A DNA stretch of 15,620 bases from JAEXNA01 sp050486105 (GCA_050486105.1 JBJHCR010000140.1:1-15620), one strand, 5' to 3'; shown: positions 1-7,543, counted from the stretch's first letter. Notes: a model not told the origin generated them from the sequence alone. Numbers and translations: made by a program.

Positions 1-447
1 CTGTCGTTGCCGACAGAGCTGCTTCGGTTTCAGCGACCACGAAGGGGTGCGTCCAACCTCTATCCCTTGAACCGTTGCCCGTAAGGGGTGATAGACCCTA
101 CCGCCTCTCTCGCTTGGCGGGGCGACTCCGTGACTGGAGTAAACGCAGACTACTCCCTATCGCCCCCCCTGTCAAGGACCTTATCAACAGGATTATACAG
201 CCCACGAAGCCCACCACTAAGCCATCCTGAACCCTTCTCCACCGGTTGTGCACAGGCCGCTGTACGAAGGTTTACATGTTGGCAATAAACCTGTTACACC
301 GTTAACAAGGAGATCCCCAAAGTGTTCGATTAACGGTTTGAGAATCTCGGGTCCGAGAACTGCTTCCTGCCCTGCTGTTGAGTTCTAGCCCACTCAAAAG
401 GCTCAATCCCAGGTAATGGAGAATTCTTTGATGGAGGTAAAGTACAA
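1..447. other. Leading region without a supported gene; many small inverted repeats
   Basis: I see no convincing coding region here. One frame stays open from base 3 to a TGA at 228-230 without a start, so it could be the tail of a gene cut by the window edge, but its translation matches nothing I recognise and the length is compatible with chance. The stretch contains a series of short inverted repeats: 1-6/11-16 with a 4-base loop, 18-21/31-34, 60-68/83-94 with a bulge, 101-105/116-120, 125-129/136-140, 268-274/286-292, 299-305/330-336, 345-350/353-358 and 378-383/392-397. The first five sit back to back within 140 bases, as in a structured RNA, but I match no known RNA family. DnaA-box-like sequences occur at 181-189 and 246-254, each one mismatch from TTATNCACA. 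Confidence 0.4.
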
Positions 448-1272
448 TTGGCAGAGCCGGCTCAACCCCTACAATCTCTAGAAGAGACTCTCCGTCCCGA
501 CGTCTCCCACCTGATTACCGAAGACGACCAGCCCGTGGATAACTGGTTCCAAGAGCGTCAGCAGAGGTTGCTGCCGGACAGTCTTTACGCTTCCTGGGCT
601 CAGTCCGGGCAGACCGAGCCGTTTTTGGCTGCGGCCGATGTGGGTCTATTCCACAAAGTCTCAGACCAAGCGGTGGTGCCGGACGTCATGGTCAGCCTGG
701 GAGTTCAGGTCCCGGAAGACTGGTGGGAGCACCACAACCGCTCCTACATGATCTGGGAGTTTGGAAAAGCCCCGGATATCGTGATCGAGGTGGTTTCCAA
801 CCGGAAGGGCAAGGAGGACGAGAAGCTCCTCCGTTACGCCGCCGCAGGCGTGCCTTATGCCGTGATCTTCGACCCCCTTTCCTACCTGGGCAAACGCCCC
901 TTGAGAGTCTACGTGTTGCACGGTCGAAGCTATGTGGAGGTGGCCAGCCCCTCCTGGCTCGACGAAGTGGGGATCGGTCTCACTTTGTGGGAGGGCACCT
1001 TTGAGGGCCTGAGCGCCACCTGGCTTCGCTGGTGCGATCGGGAGGGGAACATCCTTCGCACCGGCCTTGAGTTGGCCAACCAAGAGCGCGAACGAGCCAA
1101 CCAAGAGCGCGAACGAGCCAACCAAGAGCGCGAACGAGCCAACCAAGAGCGTGAACGAGCCAACCAAGAGCACGAACGGGCCCAACAGGAACGCGAACGG
1201 GCCGAACAAGAGCGCGAGCGGGCTGAAAGACTGGCGGCCCGATTGAGGGAGCTCGGAGAAGAAGTGGACTAG
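448..1272 (+). CDS. Uma2 family (DUF820) putative endonuclease with C-terminal coiled coil
   Basis: The Uma2 family has a PD-(D/E)XK nuclease fold; its members are numerous in some bacteria and their biological role is poorly known. In this 274-residue protein the conserved core spans about residues 40-170. Visible motifs are PDV at 78-80, then PDIVIEVVS at 109-117 (candidate acidic residues D110 and E114) and K126 with Y130 shortly after, which is the usual Uma2 spacing. Residues about 208-262 are a tandem heptad rich in Gln, Glu and Arg, almost certainly a coiled coil. The start is TTG at 448, preceded by GGAGG at 433-437 with a 10-base spacer; no in-frame ATG lies near, and the next Met is residue 81. 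It stands alone and converges on the glycosyltransferase gene, so nothing links it functionally to the polysaccharide locus. Confidence 0.88.
   Translation: MAEPAQPLQSLEETLRPDVSHLITEDDQPVDNWFQERQQRLLPDSLYASWAQSGQTEPFLAAADVGLFHKVSDQAVVPDVMVSLGVQVPEDWWEHHNRSYMIWEFGKAPDIVIEVVSNRKGKEDEKLLRYAAAGVPYAVIFDPLSYLGKRPLRVYVLHGRSYVEVASPSWLDEVGIGLTLWEGTFEGLSATWLRWCDREGNILRTGLELANQERERANQERERANQERERANQERERANQEHERAQQERERAEQERERAERLAARLRELGEEVD
1075..1221 (+). repeat. 21-bp tandem repeat inside the Uma2 gene (7 copies)
   Basis: Seven head-to-tail 21-base units encode the heptad ANQERER and close variants. Units begin at 1075, 1096, 1117, 1138, 1159, 1180 and 1201. The first four are identical except for one C-to-T change in the fourth; the fifth to seventh are progressively diverged. 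Because the unit is a multiple of three, gain or loss of copies would keep the frame and only change coiled-coil length. The repeat also creates long open frames on the opposite strand that are not genes. Confidence 0.95.
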
Positions 1273-1565
1273 GAGACCTTTTCTCTGAACTCCGTCGCGG
1301 CCCCATCAACGAAGGTGATCCCGTAAAAAGGCTGTGCTCGCGTCTTCCCGTTTTTAGCCGTTGGCTTCCAACCAACTATGGGTGCTGTTGATGCTGGGCG
1401 ATTTGGAGGTACCTGCGATCGATCAAGCCTCCCTCATCTACCCAGGAAGAGTGGCCTAAGCTTTCAGCCCAGGTCGCGCAGAATCGAGCGTGGCCAGTCG
1501 GCTCTGGCACGGCGAGCCCCATCTTGAAGAGTTTGTCATGGGTCATGAGCAGAGGAGTACAGGGC
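1273..1565. other. Intergenic region between convergent genes, possible decayed gene remnant
   Basis: No gene is clearly supported in these 293 bases. On the minus strand a 56-codon frame (ATG at 1546, TAG ending at 1376) begins with MTHDKLFK, which resembles the N-terminal motif of Rpn/PD-(D/E)XK transposase-like nucleases. The rest does not continue the family, and no Shine-Dalgarno sequence precedes it, so at best it is a degraded fragment. An imperfect hairpin lies at 1490-1510, but no T-run follows it on either strand, so I do not call a terminator. Confidence 0.3.
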
Positions 1566-2717
1566 TCAGGCTACTATGCCCAGCTGAGCGTAGACTTCCA
1601 TAGTGCGGTTGACCACTCTCTCAGAACTGAAGTTCTCGACCACTAATCGACGACTATTGCGACCCATATGAGCTGCGGCTTTGCGATCGTCGAGCACTTT
1701 TTCTATGGCTTGGGCTAGAGCTTTGGGGTCGCGGACTGGAGTGAGGTAACCATTGAACCCTTCTTGGATCACCTCTCGGCATCCGGGTACATCGGTGCCC
1801 ACCAGGGGCTTGCCTAGAGCTCCCGCCTCCAAGAGGACCCGTGGAGTTCCCTCGCGATAGGATGGCAGAACCACCAGGTCGGCTAGAGTCAGAATTTCGA
1901 TCATTTTTTCCACGTGCCCCAGGAGATCCACCGCCCCCTCCCGGCGCCACTCTTCCACCGTTTCAGGGGACACAGAACTCGGGTTCCCCGGATCCGGATC
2001 GCCGGCCACCTGAAAGCAAACAGGCCGTTTGGCTTTGACCAGGCGTGCCGCTTCCACGTAGTCGAAGATCCCTTTCTCAGCTATCAAACGTCCGGCAAAC
2101 AGGACCACCGGTACGGCTGTGGCCGGCAATTCCGGCCCACTGGGTCTAGGAACGAAAGCCTTGACATCGACCCCAGAACTACGGATGATCACCGTCTTTT
2201 TTGGGTCCACCAGTTTGGCCTGAATGAAAGCTTCCAGATCCTCAGGATTCTGGAAGACCACATGACCTCGGCGGGCTTTCAGGATCAAGCGATACAGGAC
2301 ATGGACCGGAGGTCTGATGATTCGAGTGAGCAAACCTCGACCCAAGAACACATGCCCTAAACCGGTTACCGCGTTGACCACCGAGCGCACTCCGGTCAGT
2401 TTGGCCGCTATGGTTCCGTAAAGCACACACTTTATGGTGAAATGGTGGACTGCCCGGGGTTTCAGTCTCCAGTACAGTCGCACCAACTCTAGGAGGGCGA
2501 CCAACTCGAGAAATGGGTTGACCCCTCGGCGACTGAGCCGATGCAGGGCGTGATGAACGAATCCTTCGGCTGTAATTCGGGAAACATAGGTATCCCTAGG
2601 GGAAACCATCTCCACCTGAAAACCCTCAGTACGAAGCCTTCGCGCCAAGGGCAATCGGAAATTGTAGAGATACCAGCCGGTGTTCGCTACCAAGATGATT
2701 GTTGATCTGTTCGCCAC
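1566..2717 (-). CDS. Glycosyltransferase family 4 (GT-B fold)
   Basis: This is a cytoplasmic or membrane-associated retaining glycosyltransferase that should add a sugar from a nucleotide-sugar donor to a lipid-linked polysaccharide repeat unit. It has 383 residues, a full length for GT4. The N-terminal acceptor domain (about 6-190) contains a hydrophobic helix-rich part at 66-145 likely to touch the membrane. The donor domain (about 200-370) shows GRLIAEKG at 209-216, with R210 and K215 as candidate phosphate contacts, and the EX7E motif from E289 to E297. The overall pattern resembles PglA/CapM-type enzymes; the sugar cannot be told from the sequence. The start is GTG at 2717 because homology begins within a few residues and no nearby ATG exists. 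No clear Shine-Dalgarno sequence is visible. It lies downstream of the phosphatase in the same direction, 108 bases apart. An AT-rich stretch at 2762-2790 in that gap could hold its own promoter. Confidence 0.92.
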   Translation of the reverse strand: MANRSTIILVANTGWYLYNFRLPLARRLRTEGFQVEMVSPRDTYVSRITAEGFVHHALHRLSRRGVNPFLELVALLELVRLYWRLKPRAVHHFTIKCVLYGTIAAKLTGVRSVVNAVTGLGHVFLGRGLLTRIIRPPVHVLYRLILKARRGHVVFQNPEDLEAFIQAKLVDPKKTVIIRSSGVDVKAFVPRPSGPELPATAVPVVLFAGRLIAEKGIFDYVEAARLVKAKRPVCFQVAGDPDPGNPSSVSPETVEEWRREGAVDLLGHVEKMIEILTLADLVVLPSYREGTPRVLLEAGALGKPLVGTDVPGCREVIQEGFNGYLTPVRDPKALAQAIEKVLDDRKAAAHMGRNSRRLVVENFSSERVVNRTMEVYAQLGIVA

Positions 2718-2825
2718 GGACGTTAAGTCTTCGTCAGCTAGGCTTTCATATCTTGCAAAGAAACTTCAAAAAACTCATATATACTATAGGGGGTTCACTT
2801 TGCCCTTGAGCGCCCCGAACTTCAG

Positions 2826-3272
2826 TCAAGGCGCAAAGAAAGCATATTCTCGGACAAATCTTTTCTGGGCTTGGCTCATGCTCACCAAACGCATGGGGGA
2901 CTCACGGTCGGTGAGTCCGATCGCCTCCTCAACTTCGATCCCTTTGGCCACCCGATAGCAGGCCACGAAAGTGCCGGTGCGGCCTACTCCCATGGCGCAA
3001 TGCACCAGAGCTGGAGTCCTATTTTGGTCCTCGAGAACTTCGAGGAACTGTTGGACTTGCTCTTCCTCGGGCACATTCCAATCTCTCACCGGCAGATATA
3101 CGTAAAGGAGATCCGCTTGGGTGGCAAAGAACCGACTCTCTTCAGCCTCGAGTCTCAGATTGATCACCGTTTTGACTCCGGCGGATTTCAGGCAAAGCAG
3201 ATCTTCGAAGTCCGGCTGAGGAGAGCGATACAGGACCGAATCGACTTGGGTCACGGGAATCTTTGGAATCAT
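2826..3272 (-). CDS. Dual-specificity/tyrosine protein phosphatase (HCX5R)
   Basis: This 148-residue protein is a single cytoplasmic phosphatase domain of the cysteine-dependent DSP/PTP class. The P-loop is HCAMGVGR at 91-98, with nucleophile C92 and R98. D64 in the sequence PVRDW is the likely general acid. The N-terminal LYRSPQP at 14-20 is typical of small bacterial DSP-like enzymes. Its place beside polysaccharide genes suggests it dephosphorylates the BY-kinase, a job done by LMW-PTP (Wzb) or PHP-type (CpsB) enzymes in well-studied systems; this is inference. The ATG at 3272 is the only start possible in frame, because a TGA lies four codons upstream. The strong purine-rich Shine-Dalgarno stretch (GGGGGGAGG, about 3298-3306 on the minus strand) is 25 bases away and is instead well spaced for an out-of-frame ATG at 3288. 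The gene is divergent from the Wzy-type gene. Confidence 0.9.
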   Translation of the reverse strand: MIPKIPVTQVDSVLYRSPQPDFEDLLCLKSAGVKTVINLRLEAEESRFFATQADLLYVYLPVRDWNVPEEEQVQQFLEVLEDQNRTPALVHCAMGVGRTGTFVACYRVAKGIEVEEAIGLTDRESPMRLVSMSQAQKRFVREYAFFAP

Positions 3273-3282
3273 AGACCCAAAA

Positions 3283-3295
3283 CTTCATAATGAAG
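3283..3295. promoter_or_regulatory. 13-bp perfect palindrome in the divergent intergenic region
   Basis: CTTCATAATGAAG is a perfect inverted repeat (6-base arms, one central base). It sits just upstream of the phosphatase start and within the 100-base region shared with the divergent Wzy-type gene. Such a position suits an operator or a small mRNA hairpin over the out-of-frame ATG at 3288. No second copy was noticed in the window, so function is unproven. Confidence 0.25.
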
Positions 3296-3372
3296 AGCCT
3301 CCCCCCTTCTTGAGAGTGGCGGCTATCGGATTTCACAGAAGACAGAGCAATCTCTGAAAGGAGGCAGCCGAA

Positions 3373-5838
3373 GTGTCAAAGTCTTTTGAGCCAAGACTTT
3401 CGTCCTCCCAGGAGTTGGGGGGAAATGGCAGATCGACCATTTTGGCCGTGCTCAACCTGCTGCTGCTCTTCGGGATCACGATTTTTGTCTATCCGACAAC
3501 TTTGAACCCCGGACTACCTATTGTCCTAGGCGCTTTCACCGCAGGAGCTTGGGCGATGATTCGGCTCATCCGAGGGATGGGTCCCTCTTACAGCAGGAGC
3601 TGTGACCTGGTGCTCCTACTGTTGTTTTGGCAAGCGATGTCCACGTTTTTGAGCGTCGATCCGTTTCTCAGCCAAAGGAGTCTGGCCAATCTGCTGGGAG
3701 CCGTAGGCCTCTTTGTGATGACCTGCTGCGCCATCGGCAACGGTCATCAATGGCGAACCCTCTCATTCAGCGTCGTGATATTCGCAACCATCACCAGTCT
3801 TTTGGCCTGGCCACCTGCGATCAGTTTGGCCATGCAGACCGGTGATCTGCCCCCATTGAAGGGGACCTTCAATAATCAGGATACCTTCTCCATCATCCCT
3901 ATGATGGGGCTGCTCTTGGGACTGGGGCTCGTCAGCAAATTCCACCATGGGAAGCGTTGGACTTTGCTCGCCATAATGGCCATTCTATTCGTTTCTCTGT
4001 TGGCCACCGGATGCCGCTCAGCCATGCTGGGGTTTGTTGCTGCCGTTCTGTTCTTCGTTTTTGCTCTCTGGCGCTTCCGGCAGCGTCGCTTGCAGTCGGT
4101 GAGAGTCCTATTGGCTTTGCCCCTTCTGAGCGCTATGATCTTGTTGCCGACATCCAATTTCGAGATACCCATCCTAGGGAAGTGGGCCAGTACGGTTTCA
4201 AGCCAAACGGTTGAGGTTGAAAAGGTGAGAGTTGAGGTGTTGCGGCACTTTGGCAAAGCGGTGCTGGCTTCGCCGATCTTGGGCTCGGGACCAGGGACCT
4301 TCGGCCTATCTTTTCAACGCTTTCGTCCCAATGATGTCCTGCACGACGAGTACATCAACCTGGCCCATAACGATCCTATCGAGATCATGGTGGAGAGCGG
4401 CCTGGTGGGTTTTGCCCTTTGGTTTGGGCTCTTTATTTTGGCCTTTCGAAAGCTCCTGGATCATCTCAAGAGAGGTCGACGACCGGTGGAGGCAGCAGCA
4501 ACTTTAAGTCTCTTGGTTGCGCTTGTCGTTTTTTCGCTCTTCAATTTCCTCGTTTCGCAGCGCCCGACACTCTGGCTCGAGTTTCTAGCCCTTGGACTGG
4601 CGTTTTCCTTTCCTTCTTCACGAAATCGGAGCTCAGAACCCATGATCCTCAGAGGGTTTTGCTCCACGGCCTTGATCGCTTTGGCGTGCTGGGCTGCCCT
4701 GTTTGGCTGGAGAACCTTTCAGGCCGATCAATGGGTGGTCGAAGCTCACCGAGCCACCCAGCGACTTCTGCACGAAGAGAGTGCTCGACTCCTCAATCAA
4801 GCTTTAGCCCTGCAGCCTCAACGGGTAGCATTGCTGCAGGAACGAGCCCAGGTCGCCGCTCGACTGTCAGCCTTAACTGATGACGCTCACCACTTGAGGA
4901 CCCAAGAAGCCCTGCTGCAGCAAGCCCATCAGGTCAGCCCACTCAATATACCGGTCACCCTACAGTTGGCCGATCTCAAAGGCGATTTGGGCCAGATCGC
5001 TGTCCAGGGAGAACTGCTGGCTCAAGCAACAGCTCTAGCACCGGGGAATCCCGAAGTGCTCCAACACAACTTGGCCTTCGCCTGGCAAACCGACGATCTT
5101 TCAAGGCTCGCTGATCTGCTGCTCTACCAAGCTCGAGTCACCGACGGTCGAGGGCTCGCTCGACTCCGGGACCTAGTGCTGGTATGGGAAGCTCAGGACC
5201 CCGGGGCAGGGCTCGAAGCCCTGGACCGCTTCGAGGACCATCTGTCTCCTGAGCACTTGGCTGAGGTGGAGAGTCTTATCCAAACCCAATCGGAAAAACA
5301 AAAACAGTGGCCCTTCCTTCAGCAGTTAGTCGAGCGACAGCTGCGACGGAACCCCGGAGAACTCTGCCTCCAATTGAAACACCATCAGGTGTCGGTTCAC
5401 TTGATGCAGCCCGAAGAGCTTTTTCTTGGCCTTCAGAAAACGGTGAAGGGTTTGCAGATCGTTGACCAGCCTTGTGCCGAAGAAGTGTTTGAGCTCTGGC
5501 TAGAGACCGGTTTGGCTCTTGGGCAGCAAGCTGAGCTTCACAGCGTCCTCGAAGAGCAGCTCGCCCAACACCAGCGTTTGACCTGGCTTCAGGTCTTCAC
5601 TAGCCGGGCGTCAGAAGCTCAAGGCAACCTCAAACGAGCAGTGGAGATCGTGAACAGCGGGCTTCAAGAAAATCCCTATTCCTTTCCCTTGCTGGTTCGC
5701 AGCGGGGATCTTTACCGTTTGTCCGGTCAGCCTAGACTTGCGATCAACGCCTATCAGGAAGCCTTGAGTGTTCGTCCCAAGGATCCCCTTGCTACCAGAA
5801 GGCTCAAGGAGCTAGGCCGGACCAAAAAAGCGCCATAG
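3373..5838 (+). CDS. O-antigen ligase/Wzy-type polymerase with C-terminal TPR-like domain
   Basis: This 821-residue inner-membrane protein should join undecaprenyl-linked repeat units, either polymerising them or ligating them to an acceptor. Residues about 20-446 contain roughly eleven to twelve membrane segments. The Wzy_C region shows the characteristic loop GTFNNQDTFS at 164-173, GSGPGTFG at 304-311 and the HDEY...AHNDPIEIMVESG block at 324-343. After the last membrane helix (about 425-446), residues 455-821 are soluble, helical and TPR-like, with the clearest unit at about 770-815. Known members with this design are called O-antigen ligase family TPR proteins. The start is GTG at 3373, with a strong Shine-Dalgarno AAAGGAGG at 3357-3364 and an 8-base spacer. 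Polymerase versus ligase activity cannot be decided from the sequence. Confidence 0.92.
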   Translation: MSKSFEPRLSSSQELGGNGRSTILAVLNLLLLFGITIFVYPTTLNPGLPIVLGAFTAGAWAMIRLIRGMGPSYSRSCDLVLLLLFWQAMSTFLSVDPFLSQRSLANLLGAVGLFVMTCCAIGNGHQWRTLSFSVVIFATITSLLAWPPAISLAMQTGDLPPLKGTFNNQDTFSIIPMMGLLLGLGLVSKFHHGKRWTLLAIMAILFVSLLATGCRSAMLGFVAAVLFFVFALWRFRQRRLQSVRVLLALPLLSAMILLPTSNFEIPILGKWASTVSSQTVEVEKVRVEVLRHFGKAVLASPILGSGPGTFGLSFQRFRPNDVLHDEYINLAHNDPIEIMVESGLVGFALWFGLFILAFRKLLDHLKRGRRPVEAAATLSLLVALVVFSLFNFLVSQRPTLWLEFLALGLAFSFPSSRNRSSEPMILRGFCSTALIALACWAALFGWRTFQADQWVVEAHRATQRLLHEESARLLNQALALQPQRVALLQERAQVAARLSALTDDAHHLRTQEALLQQAHQVSPLNIPVTLQLADLKGDLGQIAVQGELLAQATALAPGNPEVLQHNLAFAWQTDDLSRLADLLLYQARVTDGRGLARLRDLVLVWEAQDPGAGLEALDRFEDHLSPEHLAEVESLIQTQSEKQKQWPFLQQLVERQLRRNPGELCLQLKHHQVSVHLMQPEELFLGLQKTVKGLQIVDQPCAEEVFELWLETGLALGQQAELHSVLEEQLAQHQRLTWLQVFTSRASEAQGNLKRAVEIVNSGLQENPYSFPLLVRSGDLYRLSGQPRLAINAYQEALSVRPKDPLATRRLKELGRTKKAP

Positions 5839-5885
5839 AGGCGATGAAACTACCACGCAAGTGTATCGCTAGGCGTCAGATTCTT

Positions 5886-5902
5886 TGCTATGATCTTCGC
5901 GC
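5886..5902 (+). promoter_or_regulatory. Extended -10 promoter, possibly giving a leaderless mRNA
   Basis: TGC at 5886-5888 followed by TATGAT at 5889-5894 matches the extended -10 pattern (TGN plus TATAAT-like). The GTG start of the next gene is 8 bases after the hexamer, where transcription would normally begin. No Shine-Dalgarno sequence and no good -35 hexamer are visible. Together these suggest a leaderless transcript starting at or next to the GTG at 5903. This is predicted only from spacing. Confidence 0.35.
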
Positions 5903-6478
5903 GTGAGACTTTTGGAACTTAGATTCAAGAGAACGGCGAACAGCTTCGCCTTCAAGTTCTGGCTTTTGCTCGTGGGTGGAACTTTGGTTGTTTCGTCCCC
6001 TGCTCTAGCTCAGGATGACAATTCCGGTCAAGTGGTTCGAGCCGGAGCCTTGGAGATCACTGTTCCGGATGACTGGTATGCGGTGGATATTCCCCCCGAC
6101 AAGCCGAAAGTGAGAAGCATCCTCGCCAGTGACGAGCCCGCCGAACTGCAAGCCCTCCTGATCATCTCCGTAGTGCCAAAACAGGGTCGAACTCTTGAGA
6201 CCTTCACCAAGATGAGCCGAAACTATATTCTCACCAGAATGGATGGAGAGATCCATCAGGAAGAGTCCCATCAAGTGAAGGGATCACCAGCTATCACCCT
6301 GGTCTATGAGGGCCGTTCCGAGTACCATGCCGAACAAGGCCGCCGCACTTTCAGAAGAACCATCGTAGACCGCGGTCCCGACCTCTATATTCTCCACGCG
6401 ATCACCGAGCCGGACAGCTACGAGCGTCACAGAGGGACCCTGGAAGAGATCGTGAATTCGGTAAAGTGGGTGGGTTAA
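5903..6478 (+). CDS. Secreted DcrB/PsbP-like (DUF1795-type) protein
   Basis: This 191-residue protein has a signal peptide: basic residues at 7-18, a hydrophobic core at about 18-32, and a cleavage site after ALA at 34-36. The mature domain of about 150 residues has the features of the Mog1/PsbP/DcrB-like fold. It opens with a strand and VPDDWYAVD at 54-62, has a central VKGSPAITLVYEG segment at 125-137, and ends in a helix with EEIVNSVKW. Proteins of this fold act as periplasmic accessory factors, but no reaction is assigned. It lacks a lipobox, so it is probably soluble in the periplasm. It lies 64 bases after the Wzy-type gene and 39 before the FecR gene, all in one direction. The GTG start at 5903 has no Shine-Dalgarno sequence; a downstream TTG at 5912 is the alternative. 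I am confident it is a gene and only moderately sure of the family. Confidence 0.72.
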   Translation: MRLLELRFKRTANSFAFKFWLLLVGGTLVVSSPALAQDDNSGQVVRAGALEITVPDDWYAVDIPPDKPKVRSILASDEPAELQALLIISVVPKQGRTLETFTKMSRNYILTRMDGEIHQEESHQVKGSPAITLVYEGRSEYHAEQGRRTFRRTIVDRGPDLYILHAITEPDSYERHRGTLEEIVNSVKWVG

Positions 6479-6517
6479 AATCAAAGTTTTTTTGTTGCCC
6501 ACCTAGGACAGTTCATT

Positions 6518-7543
6518 GTGACCACTAGAAGATATATTGTCAGTTTGATCGCCGTAGCTCTGCTCCTGCTGAGCTTTATGTTCGTGGCTTTAGCTGATTT
6601 CGCTGACCACCGTAAAGACCAGATTCTCCAGCAGAATCTGAGGCTGGTTAAAATAGAAGCCGTCCGGGGCCAGGTACTGCTCGATGGCCAAGTCGTCGGC
6701 TCAGAGCATTTGGAGATCGCCGCCGGAAATCGTCTGGTGACCGGACCCGACGGAGAAGCCGTTCTCCTGCTGGCGAACCGAAGTCGGGTCCGACTGGCCC
6801 CAAACACCGAAGTCACGATTTTGGAAATAGACGGGGACAAAGCCACCCTCGAAGTCACCTCGGGTCGCTTGTTGGGTTTCACCGAAGGAATGAGACTGCA
6901 GATCCAATCGGAAACAGCCAGTGTAAGCGCGAGCAAAGGGGAGTTCGTCTTTTCTTTGGATGACGACGGCCCTAGGCTCAAGGTCTTGAGCGGCAATGCC
7001 AAGATGAAAGAGAGTGTCATAGCTTCGGAGCAGACCGTTGAAGCTCCGAAGTCCGTGGAAGATTCCAGGAATTCGAATCGGCCGACAGCAGCTTCGACCC
7101 AGGATTCCACGGAAGTAGGTCCAGCGATCGCCAGCCTGGACACCCTCTTGACTGCTCCTGGTCTCCAGCCAACCCATACCTCGCCGAGATCGAAACTCGG
7201 GTCTAAGTCTAAAGGGAAAGGCCTGCGCACCAGAATATCTCATACCGAAGAAGAGCAGGTCGGTGGACTCGAAGAGATCGCACCCGATCTCGATCTTCTG
7301 GCCCCAGGTCCGCAGGAGATCGCCTTTGTCCCCACCACCCCTGTGGCAGCAGCTCCCATCCCCACTGCGGTCATCCCAGTAGCGCCCATGTCTGCCGTGG
7401 GTGGGTTATCTGGCCTGGCTCCAGCCTTGGGTGCCTTGGCCGGGGGTCTGGCGGTAGCCGGGGTGGTGGTGGCAGCAGCCGAGGGGGATAGCGACTCCGA
7501 GGTGACCCTGCTGCAACCCGTCCCTTCACCCTCGCTTCCCTAG
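6518..7543 (+). CDS. FecR-domain membrane protein
   Basis: This 341-residue protein has an N-terminal signal anchor or signal peptide (about 6-26) and a FecR-type beta domain at about 48-170. The domain starts at VRGQVLLDGQVV (49-60) and contains the typical LVTGPDGEAVLLLANRSRVRL stretch at 73-93. A low-complexity linker rich in Ser, Thr and Pro covers about 176-290. It ends with a hydrophobic Ala/Gly/Val segment at 291-321, carrying small-xxx-small spacings, and a short acidic tail. It does not have the N-terminal cytoplasmic anti-sigma part of classical FecR, so it is more likely a periplasmic structural or sensing protein of the envelope. The start is GTG at 6518, with AGGA at 6505-6508 nine bases before. 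It is followed 53 bases later by the L,D-transpeptidase, suggesting co-transcription. Confidence 0.85.
   Translation: MTTRRYIVSLIAVALLLLSFMFVALADFADHRKDQILQQNLRLVKIEAVRGQVLLDGQVVGSEHLEIAAGNRLVTGPDGEAVLLLANRSRVRLAPNTEVTILEIDGDKATLEVTSGRLLGFTEGMRLQIQSETASVSASKGEFVFSLDDDGPRLKVLSGNAKMKESVIASEQTVEAPKSVEDSRNSNRPTAASTQDSTEVGPAIASLDTLLTAPGLQPTHTSPRSKLGSKSKGKGLRTRISHTEEEQVGGLEEIAPDLDLLAPGPQEIAFVPTTPVAAAPIPTAVIPVAPMSAVGGLSGLAPALGALAGGLAVAGVVVAAAEGDSDSEVTLLQPVPSPSLP

Noticed and set aside
88..288. Plus-strand 66-codon frame
   Set aside because: No Shine-Dalgarno sequence, no recognisable domain, low-complexity Ser/Pro/Arg content, and it overlaps the inverted-repeat cluster.
1075..1221. CRISPR-like array
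   Set aside because: The units are contiguous without spacers and encode a coding heptad.
661..1375. Minus-strand open frames across the Uma2 gene
   Set aside because: They are produced by the 21-bp tandem repeat read backwards (repeated Leu/Val/Gly or Ala/Arg/Trp peptides), so they are shadows of the Uma2 gene.
1490..1510. Hairpin as terminator between the convergent genes
   Set aside because: The stem is short and bulged and no T-run follows on either strand.
4419..4880. 153-codon plus-strand frame within the Wzy-type gene
   Set aside because: It is out of frame with a strongly supported gene and shows no domain.
6487..6493. T7 run as an intrinsic terminator after the DcrB-like gene
   Set aside because: No stable GC-rich hairpin lies directly upstream, and the next gene begins 25 bases later.
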